Shown: positions 8,076-16,137, counted from the stretch's first letter. The stretch is 64,000 nt of DNA from Enterococcus mundtii (GCF_003957375.1 NZ_CP025473.1:1203501-1267500), one strand, 5' to 3'. A program made the numbers and translations. The notes: generated by a model from the sequence alone, not told the origin.

Positions 8076-8638
8076 CTAGCGATCAAGAAGTATAAAGGGC
8101 AGACTTGTGAGGAAAGCGATCACTCCACAAATGAGTCCAAACAAAATGACGATGCCTACTTTTTCGATCCGATTTCTGACCTTGTTTCTTTGTTTACCTA
8201 GAGGTGCTACTTCTTTGTTTTCCATGAATGCGACGATATCTTTGCAGGTTTTGATATTCTCTTGTTTTTTTAGTCCCTCAACTTTTATTGCGCCGTACAT
8301 GCTGGCGATCCAAAAGATCAAGGGAAGAGCTAATCACCAATTACCGGGTAAAAATCAGGATGGTCCTACTGAAATCAAGGTGAGAAGCATGAAACCTAGC
8401 ATGATCTTGGTATATTTGTTCAGTTCAGTAAGGGTAACATTTTCTTTCATCTTTTCTACATCTCCTTTGACTAATTCATCCAAAGAAACGTCAAATAGGA
8501 CACTCAGCAATAATAAATTATGAATATCAGGATAGCTACATTCATTCTCCCAGTTTGAAATCGTTTGTCTTGAAACATATCATTTTTCGGCTAATTCTTC
8601 TTGGGAGAAAGCTAGTTGTTTGCGATATTTAAGTCCAT
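8076..8638 (-). pseudogene. XRE-family regulator with C-terminal membrane segments, inactivated
   Basis: One reverse-strand frame reads KQLAFSQEELAEK, stop, YVSRQTISNWENECSYPDIH, then a linker with DELVKGDVEKM, then hydrophobic segments including ILFGLICGVIAFLTSLPFILL. This is a helix-turn-helix regulator joined to a membrane anchor. Three in-frame TGA codons interrupt it at 8582-8580, 8357-8355 and 8336-8334. The likely start, ATG 8638 with AAGGAG upstream, is in another frame and stops after eight codons. A start-proximal frameshift plus three nonsense changes mark a pseudogene. The region 8639-8880 contains short hairpins (near 8718-8747 and 8748-8768) but no gene. Confidence 0.75.
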
Positions 8639-8904
8639 AGTATCCGCTCCTTCTTATCTCAGTGTGATCGAAGAGGTCAAAATCGACGATCAAAGGTTTT
8701 TGTCATTGCCAGATTTAGCATGTAAAAAGTCTTTGACATGCTTTAAAATACTGTTTTATCAGTATTCTTGGTCATTTGTTATGTAAATGGCGGATCATCG
8801 CTTTATTAAAAACCGCACGTTTTTTTTGAATGAACTAACGATCCCTTGAATTTATGATATCATACACTTAATGCTGAAAGGATTAATGGATTGGAGGAAT
8901 GGTT

Positions 8905-9333
8905 TTGGAGAAGTCAACAAGTGTAGAAAAGAAGAAAGTTTATTTTTTATGTACAGGAAATTCTTGCAGAAGTCAGATCGCTGAAGGGTATGGCCACGAA
9001 TATCTGGAAGATCAATTTGAAGTTCGTAGCGCGGGAGTAGAGACACATGGATTAAATCCACGTGCAGTGAAAGTGATGGCAGAAGATGGCATCGATATTA
9101 CAAGTCAAACTTCAGACTTGATTGATCCAGATTATTTTAGCCATGCGGACTTGATCATTACGCTTTGCGGAGATGCGTTAGATAAATGTCCAGTGATTCC
9201 TGCTCATATCCGTCATGAACATTGGGATCTAGAAGATCCAGCAAAAGCTACTGGTACAGAAGAAGAGATTTTTGCTGAATTTAGAAAGACCCGCGAAATC
9301 ATCAAGAAAAAAATAAAGGATATGGCTAACTAA
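8905..9333 (+). CDS. arsC: Thioredoxin-coupled arsenate reductase
   Basis: The 142-residue enzyme reduces arsenate to arsenite using thioredoxin. The phosphatase-like P-loop C16-TGNSC-R22 and the pair C88/C95 have exactly the spacing of Cys10, Cys82 and Cys89 in staphylococcal plasmid pI258 ArsC. The start is set at TTG 8905, seven bases after GGAGG; ATG 8899 lies one base after that site. No arsR, arsB or other arsenic genes adjoin it, so it is a stand-alone gene. Confidence 0.88.
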   Translation: MEKSTSVEKKKVYFLCTGNSCRSQIAEGYGHEYLEDQFEVRSAGVETHGLNPRAVKVMAEDGIDITSQTSDLIDPDYFSHADLIITLCGDALDKCPVIPAHIRHEHWDLEDPAKATGTEEEIFAEFRKTREIIKKKIKDMAN

Positions 9334-9540
9334 GGAAAAAACGCCTGTCGATAATTAAGAATATGCATTATTTTTTTAGCAACGAAAATTCAATGGATGA
9401 TTGAATGGAAGAAAAAGATGCTTTTGCAATTGTCAGCGTACCAAAGTGAGTACCGCGAAATGACTTGCTCAAAAAAGCGTATAGTGATATGAGGTTCTCA
9501 GTCAAGACATGGAATGAAAACCGTTGAATCAAGTGGATAA

Positions 9541-9597
9541 AGACGAGTAATCATCTAGAATGTATATTCATTCTAGGATATTACTCGTCTTTTTTTT
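9541..9597 (+). terminator. Strong intrinsic terminator
   Basis: AGACGAGTAAT pairs with ATTACTCGTCT, with inner CTAGAATG/CATTCTAG arms and eight Ts after. It lies 200 bases beyond arsC. The intervening 9334-9540 holds no open frame of note. Confidence 0.75.
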
Positions 9598-9673
9598 GAA
9601 AATCAGGCATACTAGAATTATAGTTGGATTGGAAACGTTTTAAAACGAATGTATTTTTAATAAGGAGAAGAAG

Positions 9674-10228
9674 ATGAGACCAAAGTCAAAAGAGGAGTTA
9701 TTGATACTCGCAACTAAAAATTTTGAAAAATTGCAGCAGTTGATCGATTCCATACCTGTGGAACAAAGGGAAGCAATATTTGATTTTGAGGAAGTATTTC
9801 TTGAAAAAAGAAAAGAAGCACATTGGCGAAGAGATCAAACGATCAAAGACGTGTTGATCCATTTGTACGAGTGGCATTCTTTATTATTAAAATGGGTAAA
9901 AAGTAATCAATTGGGAGAAGCCGTATCTTTTTTGCCGGAACCCTATAATTGGCGAACGACAGCCGAGATGAATCGTGCCTTTACAAAAAAACATCAGTCT
10001 ACTACGTTACGGCAAGCGTCTGACTGGTTGAAGGAAAGCCATGCAGAAGTGATGTTACTGGCGAAAACCTTCGATGACGATCAACTGTTCCAAAAAAATC
10101 AGTATTCTTGGGTTGGGAATACAACGCTTGGCAGTTATTTCGTTTCTGCTACTTCGAGTCATTATGATTGGGCGATCAAAAAAATCAAACAAAGTCAAAA
10201 GCAGAAGCAAAAACAAAAGGGAAATTAG
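9674..10228 (+). CDS. ClbS/DfsB family four-helix-bundle protein
   Basis: This 184-residue protein matches the ClbS/DfsB (DUF1706) family, related to DinB four-helix bundles. Landmarks are RPKSKEELL at the N-terminus, RDQTIKDVLIHLYEWHSLLLKW near residue 57, EPYNWRTTAEMN and GNTTLGSYFVSATSSHYDWA. Characterised ClbS is a cyclopropane hydrolase protecting against colibactin; function here is not known. AAGGAG lies six bases upstream of ATG. The C-terminus is a lysine/glutamine-rich tail. Confidence 0.82.
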   Translation: MRPKSKEELLILATKNFEKLQQLIDSIPVEQREAIFDFEEVFLEKRKEAHWRRDQTIKDVLIHLYEWHSLLLKWVKSNQLGEAVSFLPEPYNWRTTAEMNRAFTKKHQSTTLRQASDWLKESHAEVMLLAKTFDDDQLFQKNQYSWVGNTTLGSYFVSATSSHYDWAIKKIKQSQKQKQKQKGN

Positions 10229-10241
10229 GTGAAACAAGAAC

Positions 10242-10277
10242 AAAAAAAATAGGAATCAATAAGATTCCCATTTTTTT
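10242..10277. terminator. Bidirectional terminator
   Basis: AAAAAT-GGAATC and GATTCC-ATTTTT arms lie between convergent genes ending at 10228 and 10291. Confidence 0.75.
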
Positions 10278-10290
10278 AAAATCGTTCTTT

Positions 10291-10920
10291 TTAGTACCAA
10301 CCGTTAGCTAACCAGAAAGCTTTGGCTGCATCCCAAGAGCCATAACGAGAAGCAACATATTGTTCTGCCACTCTTTCTTGATTGGCAGCAGAGTAGTCAC
10401 CGTTCAAGTAAGAAGAGTCTAATTGGTACCGGCCGATATAACGTCCGTTTGTTGCTGTATAAGAACCGCTAGATTCTTTTTGTGCGATCCATTCTTTGGC
10501 ATCGTTCGTACCAGTTGAAACAGCGACTTCAGTAGCTGGTGCTTGTTCTACAACTGGTGCTTGTTCTACTACAGGTGTTTCCACAACTGGTGCTTGTTCT
10601 ACTACAGGTGTTTCCACAACTGGAGCTGTTTCTTGAACAGGTTCCACAGGTGTTTGAGTAGCGACAGGAGCAGCTGCTTGCTCACCAGTAGGAATAGTTA
10701 ATTCTTGACCTGAAAAAATCAGGTGAATGTTTGAGATTGAGTTAGCTTCGGCAATTGTTTGGATCAATGAGTTGTCACCAACGTATTTTTGAGAAATCGT
10801 TGATAAAGTATCACCTGATTGAACAGTGTAGGCTTCGTCTGCGTGTGCAGAAGTACCCATAAATAATGCAGCGCCGGCGGCCAAAGTTGTTCCAAAAAGA
10901 ATAGTTTTAAGTGATTTCAT
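10291..10920 (-). CDS. Secreted LysM protein with transglycosylase-like C-terminal domain
   Basis: The 209-residue protein has a signal peptide (residues 1-27, cleavage after AHA), one LysM domain (about 30-77, YTVQSGDTLSTISQKY to GQELTIP), a proline/valine/glutamate linker of repeated PVVE(T/Q) units (about 85-130), and a C-terminal resuscitation/SLT-like domain (EWIAQKESSGSYTATNGRYIGRYQLD to the terminal GWY). The same layout occurs in Apf and SagA-neighbour type wall proteins of lactic acid bacteria. It is probably a peptidoglycan-binding wall-remodelling protein. ATG follows AAGGAGATCTTTC. A promoter and a WalR-like repeat lie upstream. Confidence 0.85.
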   Translation of the reverse strand: MKSLKTILFGTTLAAGAALFMGTSAHADEAYTVQSGDTLSTISQKYVGDNSLIQTIAEANSISNIHLIFSGQELTIPTGEQAAAPVATQTPVEPVQETAPVVETPVVEQAPVVETPVVEQAPVVEQAPATEVAVSTGTNDAKEWIAQKESSGSYTATNGRYIGRYQLDSSYLNGDYSAANQERVAEQYVASRYGSWDAAKAFWLANGWY

Positions 10921-10994
10921 GAAAGATCTCCTTCGTATTTTAGAAAGTTATTTTGATTAGCTGTTTTCGCTAACGAGTAATACTTTACCACGGG

Positions 10995-11023
10995 ATTATA
11001 TTTCATAGGTGAAAGATACGTAA
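10995..11023 (-). promoter_or_regulatory. Predicted sigma-A promoter of the LysM protein gene
   Basis: On the reverse strand TTACGT is separated by 17 bases from TATAAT (plus-strand 11018-11023 and 10995-11000). This gives a leader of roughly 70 bases before ATG 10920. Confidence 0.6.
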
Positions 11024-11048
11024 CAGTTTGTGACAAAGCTACCTTTTT

Positions 11049-11065
11049 TGTAACAAAAATGTGTT
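11049..11065 (+). promoter_or_regulatory. WalR-like direct repeat upstream of the LysM protein gene
   Basis: TGTAAC-AAAAA-TGTGTT approximates the WalR (YycF) consensus TGTWAH-N5-TGTWAH, with mismatches in the second half. It lies just upstream of the predicted -35 of the wall-protein gene. The remaining DNA to 11260 is AT-rich and without genes. Confidence 0.4.
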
Positions 11066-11260
11066 TAAATAATGTGCGTTTTAATTAGAAAAACATCATA
11101 AATGAAGAATTGTGCGCTTCTGACATTTGTTTTTTATTAGAAAGATTCAAAATAAAAAAATAGAAAATGCTCAATTTTAGATTGAGAAGCCGAGAAAAAG
11201 TGAATTTTTTATAAAATTTATACGAAGTGATAGAATAAAAGAAACAAGGAGATGGGATGG

Positions 11261-11695
11261 ATGACGAATATGTATAAAAAAATAATGGTGGCGATTGACG
11301 GTTCAGAAAAAGCAGAGAAAGCATTTAGCGAGGCTTTAGAATTAGCGAGAGATAACCAAGCAGAATTATTGATCGTTTCAATTATCAATAAAATCGATTT
11401 GACACATAGTGCCTATGCGTTCTCAAAAATCTATGCAGAAGAAAAACAAAAAATAGAAGTGGAACTGTTGAAGAGAATCAATGATGCCAAAGAATTTGGG
11501 ATTGAAACGATTCATGCAATTGTGGAGACCGGTGATCCAAGAACATTGATTGCGACTGTCTTACCAAAACAAGAGTCAATTGATCTTATCGTGATGGGGG
11601 CAACAGGTAAAGGCTCGATCCAACAAGCGTTAGTAGGGTCGACAGCTTCTTATGTGGTGACTCATGCGCCTTGTAATGTGTTGGTTGTTAAATAG
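11261..11695 (+). CDS. Universal stress protein, UspA family
   Basis: The 144-residue protein has the UspA fold: MYKKIMVAIDGSEKAEKAF at the N-terminus and the ATP-binding GATGKGSIQQALVGSTASYVVTHAPCNVLVV signature (G-x2-G-x9-G-S/T) at the C-terminus. It is a cytosolic stress-linked nucleotide-binding protein. ATG 11261 lies nine bases after AAGGAG; ATG 11252 abuts that site and is unlikely. A terminator follows. Confidence 0.88.
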   Translation: MTNMYKKIMVAIDGSEKAEKAFSEALELARDNQAELLIVSIINKIDLTHSAYAFSKIYAEEKQKIEVELLKRINDAKEFGIETIHAIVETGDPRTLIATVLPKQESIDLIVMGATGKGSIQQALVGSTASYVVTHAPCNVLVVK

Positions 11696-11711
11696 ATTCC
11701 GATTCCTGAGA

Positions 11712-11744
11712 AGCTACGTTGCTGATTTCCAACGTGGCTTTTTT
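11712..11744 (+). terminator. Intrinsic terminator after the universal stress gene
   Basis: GCTACGTTG pairs with CAACGTGGC, followed by TTTTTTG. Confidence 0.8.
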
Positions 11745-11768
11745 GTTCGTGAAGAGTAGTACTGGTAA

Positions 11769-12023
11769 CTAAGGATGTTTGTAAAGGTAATAAATCCATA
11801 AGATCAATATCGTTAATGAAATAATCAACCCTAATTCATGTGAAAGTAATTTTGGGGTGGGTTCCCAATGCCGAAGGGAAAATATTTTGTGGGAAAAATA
11901 AGCGACTGGTAAAAGTGTCAGCAATACGGAAAATTTTCGCTTCGTCCATTTCGTGTAGTAGATTGCTAAAGTTGTCATTAGAAAAAAAGGAACATAAAAA
12001 ACAAATTGTCCCAAAGTGTCCAT
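11769..12023 (-). CDS. Small hypothetical membrane protein
   Basis: An 84-residue protein with three hydrophobic segments at about residues 5-22, 33-45 and 65-81, split by a basic loop KWTKRK and a polar loop RHWEPTPKLLSHE. It belongs to no family I recognise. GGAGG lies ten bases upstream of ATG 12023, which supports translation. It is divergent from the gene at 12194. Confidence 0.55.
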   Translation of the reverse strand: MDTLGQFVFYVPFFLMTTLAIYYTKWTKRKFSVLLTLLPVAYFSHKIFSLRHWEPTPKLLSHELGLIISLTILILWIYYLYKHP

Positions 12024-12137
12024 ATAATATACGCCTCCGAGGAAAAAAGAAATCTATAATTAAAAATAACACTTTGTATGTTTGTGCACAAGAGGATATG
12101 TTGCAAAATTTCTTGTTTTTTAAATAAAGTTGTTTTT

Positions 12138-12166
12138 TTGATTCTTGATGTACTTATTGTTATAAT
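12138..12166 (+). promoter_or_regulatory. Predicted sigma-A promoter
   Basis: TTGATT, a 17-base spacer and TATAAT end 27 bases before the ATG at 12194. Confidence 0.65.
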
Positions 12167-12193
12167 TCTTTTAAAGAAAGGGTGTAGTATTTC

Positions 12194-12457
12194 ATGGACC
12201 AAGTGATATTAGAAGTTGATCTACATTTAGTAAACAATATCCGTATTTGCTATTATATTGTTAGTAATAGTGTGGAACCGCGAGTATTAATGAACAAAAT
12301 CGATGGTATTTTATCAAAAACGGATGTCCATCAATTTAACGATGGAGAAGAGAGTTACTACAGTATTCCAGTTGAAAAAGTGATTTATACGAAAGTGAAC
12401 GTGCGAAAAGACTTAGATACGAAAGAAATACATGCGCCGATATTCACTGAATATTGA
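12194..12457 (+). CDS. Hypothetical protein
   Basis: The 87-residue soluble protein (MDQVILEVDLHLVNNIRICYYIV) is rich in beta-strand-type residues, with no motif I recognise. It has a good promoter at 12138 and an AAAGGGTG ribosome site. The next small gene starts 22 bases later, so the two probably form one transcript ending at 12780. Confidence 0.6.
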   Translation: MDQVILEVDLHLVNNIRICYYIVSNSVEPRVLMNKIDGILSKTDVHQFNDGEESYYSIPVEKVIYTKVNVRKDLDTKEIHAPIFTEY

Positions 12458-12479
12458 AATAAGCTGGAGGCAATCAAAG

Positions 12480-12668
12480 ATGAATCCCTATGAACAAATG
12501 ATCCAAGAGTTGATGGATGGAAAAATCCAAAAAATAGAGGTCAAACGTGAGGAAGTCATGACTTTTCGTGAAGCGTGGTTAAAAATTGAGAATCGCAAAT
12601 TTGTTGTTGGAAAGGCCGAACTAAATGGTAATGTGACTTACCACTATGACCCAACTAGATTGTATTAA
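12480..12668 (+). CDS. Small hypothetical protein
   Basis: A 62-residue acidic/basic protein (MNPYEQMIQELMDGKIQKIEVKREEV) ending HYDPTRLY. ATG 12480 lies nine bases after GGAGG. An upstream in-frame ATG at 12432 overlaps the previous gene and lacks a site. It is likely co-transcribed with 12194-12457. Function unknown. Confidence 0.6.
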   Translation: MNPYEQMIQELMDGKIQKIEVKREEVMTFREAWLKIENRKFVVGKAELNGNVTYHYDPTRLY

Positions 12669-12740
12669 AAGTAGGTTTTGATAGAAGTGTGGTGATTTGG
12701 AGATCCATCGCTTATTTTTGAAACACAAGAAATCTCAACA

Positions 12741-12780
12741 AAAAATCCCCGACAATCCTTAATTGTTGAGGATTTTTTTG
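12741..12780 (+). terminator. Intrinsic terminator
   Basis: AAAAATCC-CGACAAT pairs with TTGTTG-GGATTTTTTT after the two small genes. Confidence 0.75.
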
Positions 12781-12830
12781 TTTCTAGATCATGACAGACT
12801 CGCTCTGATCATCCCTATAAAATATAAATT

Positions 12831-13016
12831 TTATTTGAATAGATTTTTGAATTTATCCGTTATTCCTTGAAAATCGACATTTTGGAGAAATTCTTGGGCT
12901 TTTTCTTTGTAAGGACCTAGTTGTTCTTTATGTTCTTCGAAAAATGTTTTGGCTTCAGTGAAATTGCCACTTTGGACTAGATCTTTGATTTTCTGAAATA
13001 TTTCTTCTTTATTCAT
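12831..13016 (-). CDS. Small hypothetical helical protein
   Basis: A 61-residue charged protein (MNKEEIFQKIKDLVQSGNFTEAKTFFEEHKEQLG), predicted mostly helical with a TPR-like feel, ending FKNLFK. The ATG at 13016 is chosen over ATG 13028 because AAAGGA abuts the latter. No family recognised. Confidence 0.55.
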   Translation of the reverse strand: MNKEEIFQKIKDLVQSGNFTEAKTFFEEHKEQLGPYKEKAQEFLQNVDFQGITDKFKNLFK

Positions 13017-13175
13017 AATGAAACCCATCCTTTCTTTCCTATTATAATAGCAAAAATCTATAAAATTTTGTAAAAATAACTTCTGTGCTAAAGTCCGATA
13101 AAAAACTCGATCTAGAGACGGATGAATGTGATTTTTTTTCAGGCTATACTCAAAGAGTAAAGAGGAGGTAGGAAA

Positions 13176-13547
13176 ATGAAAGTAATCAAAGTATTAGTAG
13201 GTGCCATTGTATTCAGTGGGTTGGCGTTATTTGGCTTGAAGTATTATACCCAAGGCGCTACCGGAGAATTACCAGCAGTTATAGACCAATTGAATCCGTT
13301 AGTCACTAAGGGAGAAGTGTATGTCAAAACAAAACAGCCTGATGAAGTCAATTCGTTTGGGACGGCAAAATATATCCAAAAGGCAGTTGATGCAAATGGC
13401 AACGAACGCGAGATTGAATTTAACGGATTATCTGTTTTAAAAAAAGATCGTTACTTGAGATTAACGAATAAAGGCGCTCATGTAGAAACATACGAAGAAG
13501 TTCCCAAAGAAGAGGTACCTAAAGAAGCATTAGCTATAATTGGTTGA
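13176..13547 (+). CDS. YxeA family protein
   Basis: A 123-residue exported protein of the YxeA (DUF1093) family. Residues 1-25 form a signal or anchor segment (VLVGAIVFSGLALFGLKYYTQG). The conserved part follows: YVKTKQPDE, FGTAKYIQKAVDANGNEREIEFNG and LRLTNKGAHVETYEEVPKEEVP. Function is unknown; members often occur near regulators or antimicrobial peptide genes. AGAGGAGGTAGGAAA precedes the ATG. It is monocistronic. Confidence 0.82.
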   Translation: MKVIKVLVGAIVFSGLALFGLKYYTQGATGELPAVIDQLNPLVTKGEVYVKTKQPDEVNSFGTAKYIQKAVDANGNEREIEFNGLSVLKKDRYLRLTNKGAHVETYEEVPKEEVPKEALAIIG

Positions 13548-13589
13548 TTTTATTTTTATTATGTAAATTAAATGTTGAATTAAAAAATA

Positions 13590-13643
13590 AGCCTAAGAAT
13601 TATTGATTAATAACTTAATCATTTGTTCTTAGGTCTATTTTAT
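13590..13643. terminator. Bidirectional hairpin between convergent genes
   Basis: CCTAAGAA pairs with TTCTTAGG around inner TGATTA/TAATCA arms, with T-rich flank TCTATTTTATTTT. Confidence 0.6.
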
Positions 13644-14062
13644 TTTCTCGCCATGCTCAATTTCAATTGATCGATCCGCCGTTCCAATTTTTTGATCAAT
13701 CCAGCAGGCAAGCCGATGATCTCAGCAGATGCCAAGACAGAAGAGAGCAACTGATATTCAAGTGTTTCAGCATCAATTTTACGATAGATGGTGGCTAGAC
13801 GTTCGATGTACTCAAAATGAGTATAGCCAGTTTGAATGATCAAAAATTTCAACAAATCAACGGCTTTCTCGTAGTCTTGCTCAGAATAATAAGCCAATGC
13901 TTGTCGATAAAGTTTGATTTCAAGTAAATCGAGAGAAGCAGGGCTGTATCGGTTCGTCCATTCATTGACTGACACTTTTTTTTGGATATTACCAGCAGTA
14001 TCACGGACGAAGATGATTGGGATTTCATTTGGATCCGCCTTTTTATGAATAAACCGTTCCAC
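13640..14062 (-). CDS. Hypothetical protein with TPR-like helices
   Basis: The 140-residue protein begins MERFIHKKADPNEIPIIFVRDTAG, with a short beta region, then a helical repeat-like part (ALAYYSEQDYEKAVDLLKFLIIQTGYTHFEYIERLATIYRKI) resembling one tetratricopeptide unit. GTG 14062 lies nine bases after AGGAG. It starts 59 bases upstream in transcription of nothing visible; the C39 peptidase gene follows separately on the same strand upstream. No function assigned. Confidence 0.6.
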   Translation of the reverse strand: MERFIHKKADPNEIPIIFVRDTAGNIQKKVSVNEWTNRYSPASLDLLEIKLYRQALAYYSEQDYEKAVDLLKFLIIQTGYTHFEYIERLATIYRKIDAETLEYQLLSSVLASAEIIGLPAGLIKKLERRIDQLKLSMARK

Positions 14063-14121
14063 AGATTCTTGCTCCTTCCTTTGATTGTTAGCTTGAGTAT
14101 AAGCTATTTTTCTAGGAAATA

Positions 14122-14871
14122 CTAGTTCTTTTCTAAAGTAAGCATTTGTCCGCCCATGGCAGTAAATACTTGCTCAAAATCGTCGATTGGTACTGCACGA
14201 TTTTTTATGCCATAAGGATCATTGACATAGATTGATTGATCATCGTAGCCAGTTACAACACAGGCATGGACTAATGGCGTGACTTGTACTTCACCGTTTG
14301 CAGTCGTCCAAGTCATGAAATCATTTTCTGTCGGCACTTGAAAATCGATTGTGACAGAAGTCCACACAGGTTTATCTTCTTTTAGTGCATTTTTGATGTC
14401 AGTCAAGCTTGCATCCGTTTGCGGTTCGGTATGATAATCGGTTTGCAGGATTTCTTGAGCTAACGTAGCGATTGGTGGAACATAGACACCCATTGCCCAG
14501 TCACCACCCCAAATCTCACCAACGAACCCTTCATTTGGATCGCCATGAGTGCCATCAGCATTGAAAACGGGGACATAATTTAATTCTTCGGCTAATTGAT
14601 TCTTGGTAGTTTCGTAGCCATAGAAGCGCAGCAACATCGATAAGGCAGTTACTTCACAGCCATTCTCTAGTGCAGGTTCATCGAATTGATTTTCAAGAGG
14701 TACGTCGAGTAGTACTTGTTTTTCTTCGGTTTTGATTGTTTGCTCTATGTTTTCCTCCGTTATTGATTTTTTATCTTCTAATTGTTTATTTGTAAAGTAA
14801 AAGACGCCTGAAAGCAATACTAGCGTTGCCCCGCCTAGTAGTAATCGTTTTTTACTTTTTTGTTTTGACAT
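14122..14871 (-). CDS. Exported C39-like cysteine peptidase family protein
   Basis: The 249-residue protein has an N-terminal membrane anchor (residues about 9-26, LLLGGATLVLLSGVFYF) and a peptidase C39_2 domain. The catalytic cysteine is in ENGCEVTALSMLLRFYGY, the histidine in PLVHACVVTGYDDQ, and the final polar residue in VNDPYG. Relatives are bacteriocin-processing-like papain-fold proteases that are usually stand-alone. ATG 14871 follows GGGGGAG at eight bases; the longer open frame upstream lacks a site. No bacteriocin genes adjoin it. Confidence 0.83.
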   Translation of the reverse strand: MSKQKSKKRLLLGGATLVLLSGVFYFTNKQLEDKKSITEENIEQTIKTEEKQVLLDVPLENQFDEPALENGCEVTALSMLLRFYGYETTKNQLAEELNYVPVFNADGTHGDPNEGFVGEIWGGDWAMGVYVPPIATLAQEILQTDYHTEPQTDASLTDIKNALKEDKPVWTSVTIDFQVPTENDFMTWTTANGEVQVTPLVHACVVTGYDDQSIYVNDPYGIKNRAVPIDDFEQVFTAMGGQMLTLEKN

Positions 14872-15142
14872 GAAAGACTCCCCCAGACTTCTTTCTATTA
14901 TAATTGTTTTTTTAAAAAAAACTACATGAATCTGCCTAGTCAAATGTAAAAAACAAAGAAAAACAGTCCCAAAAACGATTTTTTTATTATGTTTAGCTGT
15001 TAAAATTTGTGAAAACGAAAACAGTACGCTATAATGCGGATAGATCAAATAAGAGTTTGATCAAATCACCACTAACGAAACACACAGATAAAACGAAATG
15101 ATTTTCTGTGGCAAACTGTTTGAGTAGTTTAGGAGGATTTTG

Positions 15143-15340
15143 ATGACGGAAGAAATGATTAATTTAGGAGAACAATATTCATGTAGGCCCATTGGTTTTA
15201 CCAAATCAGTTGTTGGAGAAGTTGTTTCAAAAATGACGAATTGCGCCGTAGTCAAAGTTGCCCAATGCGCTATAGAAGATCAAGAATTATTAGAAGAAAA
15301 AGCTAGCATGGTAGTAGCTAAATATGATACATTTGAATAA
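15143..15340 (+). CDS. Small conserved-looking hypothetical protein
   Basis: A 65-residue cytosolic protein (MTEEMINLGEQYSCRPIGFTKSVVGEVVSKMTNCAVVKV) with three cysteines. ATG 15143 lies six bases after GGAGG, and a clean terminator follows, so it is very likely expressed. I do not recognise the family. Confidence 0.65.
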   Translation: MTEEMINLGEQYSCRPIGFTKSVVGEVVSKMTNCAVVKVAQCAIEDQELLEEKASMVVAKYDTFE

Positions 15341-15348
15341 GAAGATAT

Positions 15349-15386
15349 GGACATGCAACATCGAATGATCATGTTGCAGGTCCTTT
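15349..15386 (+). terminator. Intrinsic terminator
   Basis: GGAC-TGCAACAT pairs with ATGTTGCA-GTCC, followed by TTTT. Confidence 0.7.
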
Positions 15387-15396
15387 TAAGGTTATG

Positions 15397-15491
15397 AAAG
15401 GAGCATTGAACACTAAGGCATAAGACAGAAAAAACGAAAACACCTATTTCATTTTTGGGTTTTTTGGCTTATGACCGAAGTGCTGCTCCTT
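15397..15491. other. Long interrupted hairpin; candidate structured RNA or small palindromic element
   Basis: Nested arms occur in order: AAGGAGCA/TGCTCCTT (15398-15405 with 15484-15491), CACT/AGTG, CATAAG/CTTATG (15419-15424 with 15468-15473), AAAAAAC/GTTTTTT (15429-15435 with 15459-15465). It lies between a terminator and the gene at 15581. No protein is encoded. Confidence 0.5.
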
Positions 15492-15580
15492 GAATACCGT
15501 TTGTTCAGTTAGAGGGGACATGATTTACCCCTTTGATTTTCTAGTTTCAAGAGTTGAAAATAAAGGTGTGGATCGATAAG

Positions 15581-16069
15581 ATGGTTTCCTTTTTTACAAT
15601 AGTTCTTTTTTTATTTGTCATCGTCATGTGCTTATTTCTATGGCTTGTACGACGAGAGATCGTTTATAAAACGGTTCGGAATCGCTGGGTCTATTTAGTT
15701 GTTCCGTTCCTTGCTGTACTGGTTCTATGGTATACAGTGGTCAGTCAACCAACCACTGATGAGTTAGTGAAAGGCATCTTGGCTTCTCTTGTGTTATTGA
15801 GTTTCTTGTTAGATAGTCGAGGACTTACTACAGAAGGGCTAGTTTTGAACAGCTTTGACCGTCGTGGAGTGCCATATTCTGAAATCAACAAAGTCGTTCT
15901 TTACCAACCAAAAGATTCGAAAGAAGTCAAAATGAATTTTTTCCGGAACGGTTGGCGTGGCCCGCTATTGAAATTTTCTGTCTCATTAGAAGAATTGATT
16001 CCTTTTTTAGCAAAACACTTAAATGATGATGCAGAACTTGATATCATGATTGAGCATGAGGATGAATGA
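15581..16069 (+). CDS. Hypothetical membrane protein
   Basis: A 162-residue protein with hydrophobic segments at about residues 3-22, 38-55 and 65-80, followed by a soluble PH-like C-terminal half (LTTEGLVLNSFDRRGVPYSEINKVVLYQP). This layout is common among bacterial membrane-anchored PH-domain proteins of unknown role. ATG 15581 has AAAGGTG upstream at about ten bases; TTG 15554 would add nine residues. Confidence 0.65.
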   Translation: MVSFFTIVLFLFVIVMCLFLWLVRREIVYKTVRNRWVYLVVPFLAVLVLWYTVVSQPTTDELVKGILASLVLLSFLLDSRGLTTEGLVLNSFDRRGVPYSEINKVVLYQPKDSKEVKMNFFRNGWRGPLLKFSVSLEELIPFLAKHLNDDAELDIMIEHEDE

Positions 16070-16083
16070 TCCATTGAAATGAC

Positions 16084-16127
16084 AAAAAGACAGCTCCTTC
16101 TTTTAGTAGAAGGAGCTGTCTTTTTGT
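16084..16127. terminator. Bidirectional terminator
   Basis: AAAAAGACAGCTCCTTCT pairs with AGAAGGAGCTGTCTTTTT between convergent genes. Confidence 0.9.
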
Positions 16128-16137
16128 ATTAGCAGAA

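Noticed and set aside
9632-9650. CcpA cre-like site upstream of the ClbS-family gene
   Set aside because: TGGAAACGTTTTAA misses the conserved final CA of cre; the CGTTTTAAAACG palindrome alone is too weak.
5400-9700. Genomic island or prophage remnant
   Set aside because: The region is rich in orphan and decayed genes, but no integrase, transposase, direct repeats or tRNA boundary was found, so transfer cannot be claimed.
11840-12127. Plus-strand 95-codon frame opposite the small membrane protein at 11769-12023
   Set aside because: No ribosome site and unlike a protein; the reverse-strand frame has GGAGG and clear membrane segments.
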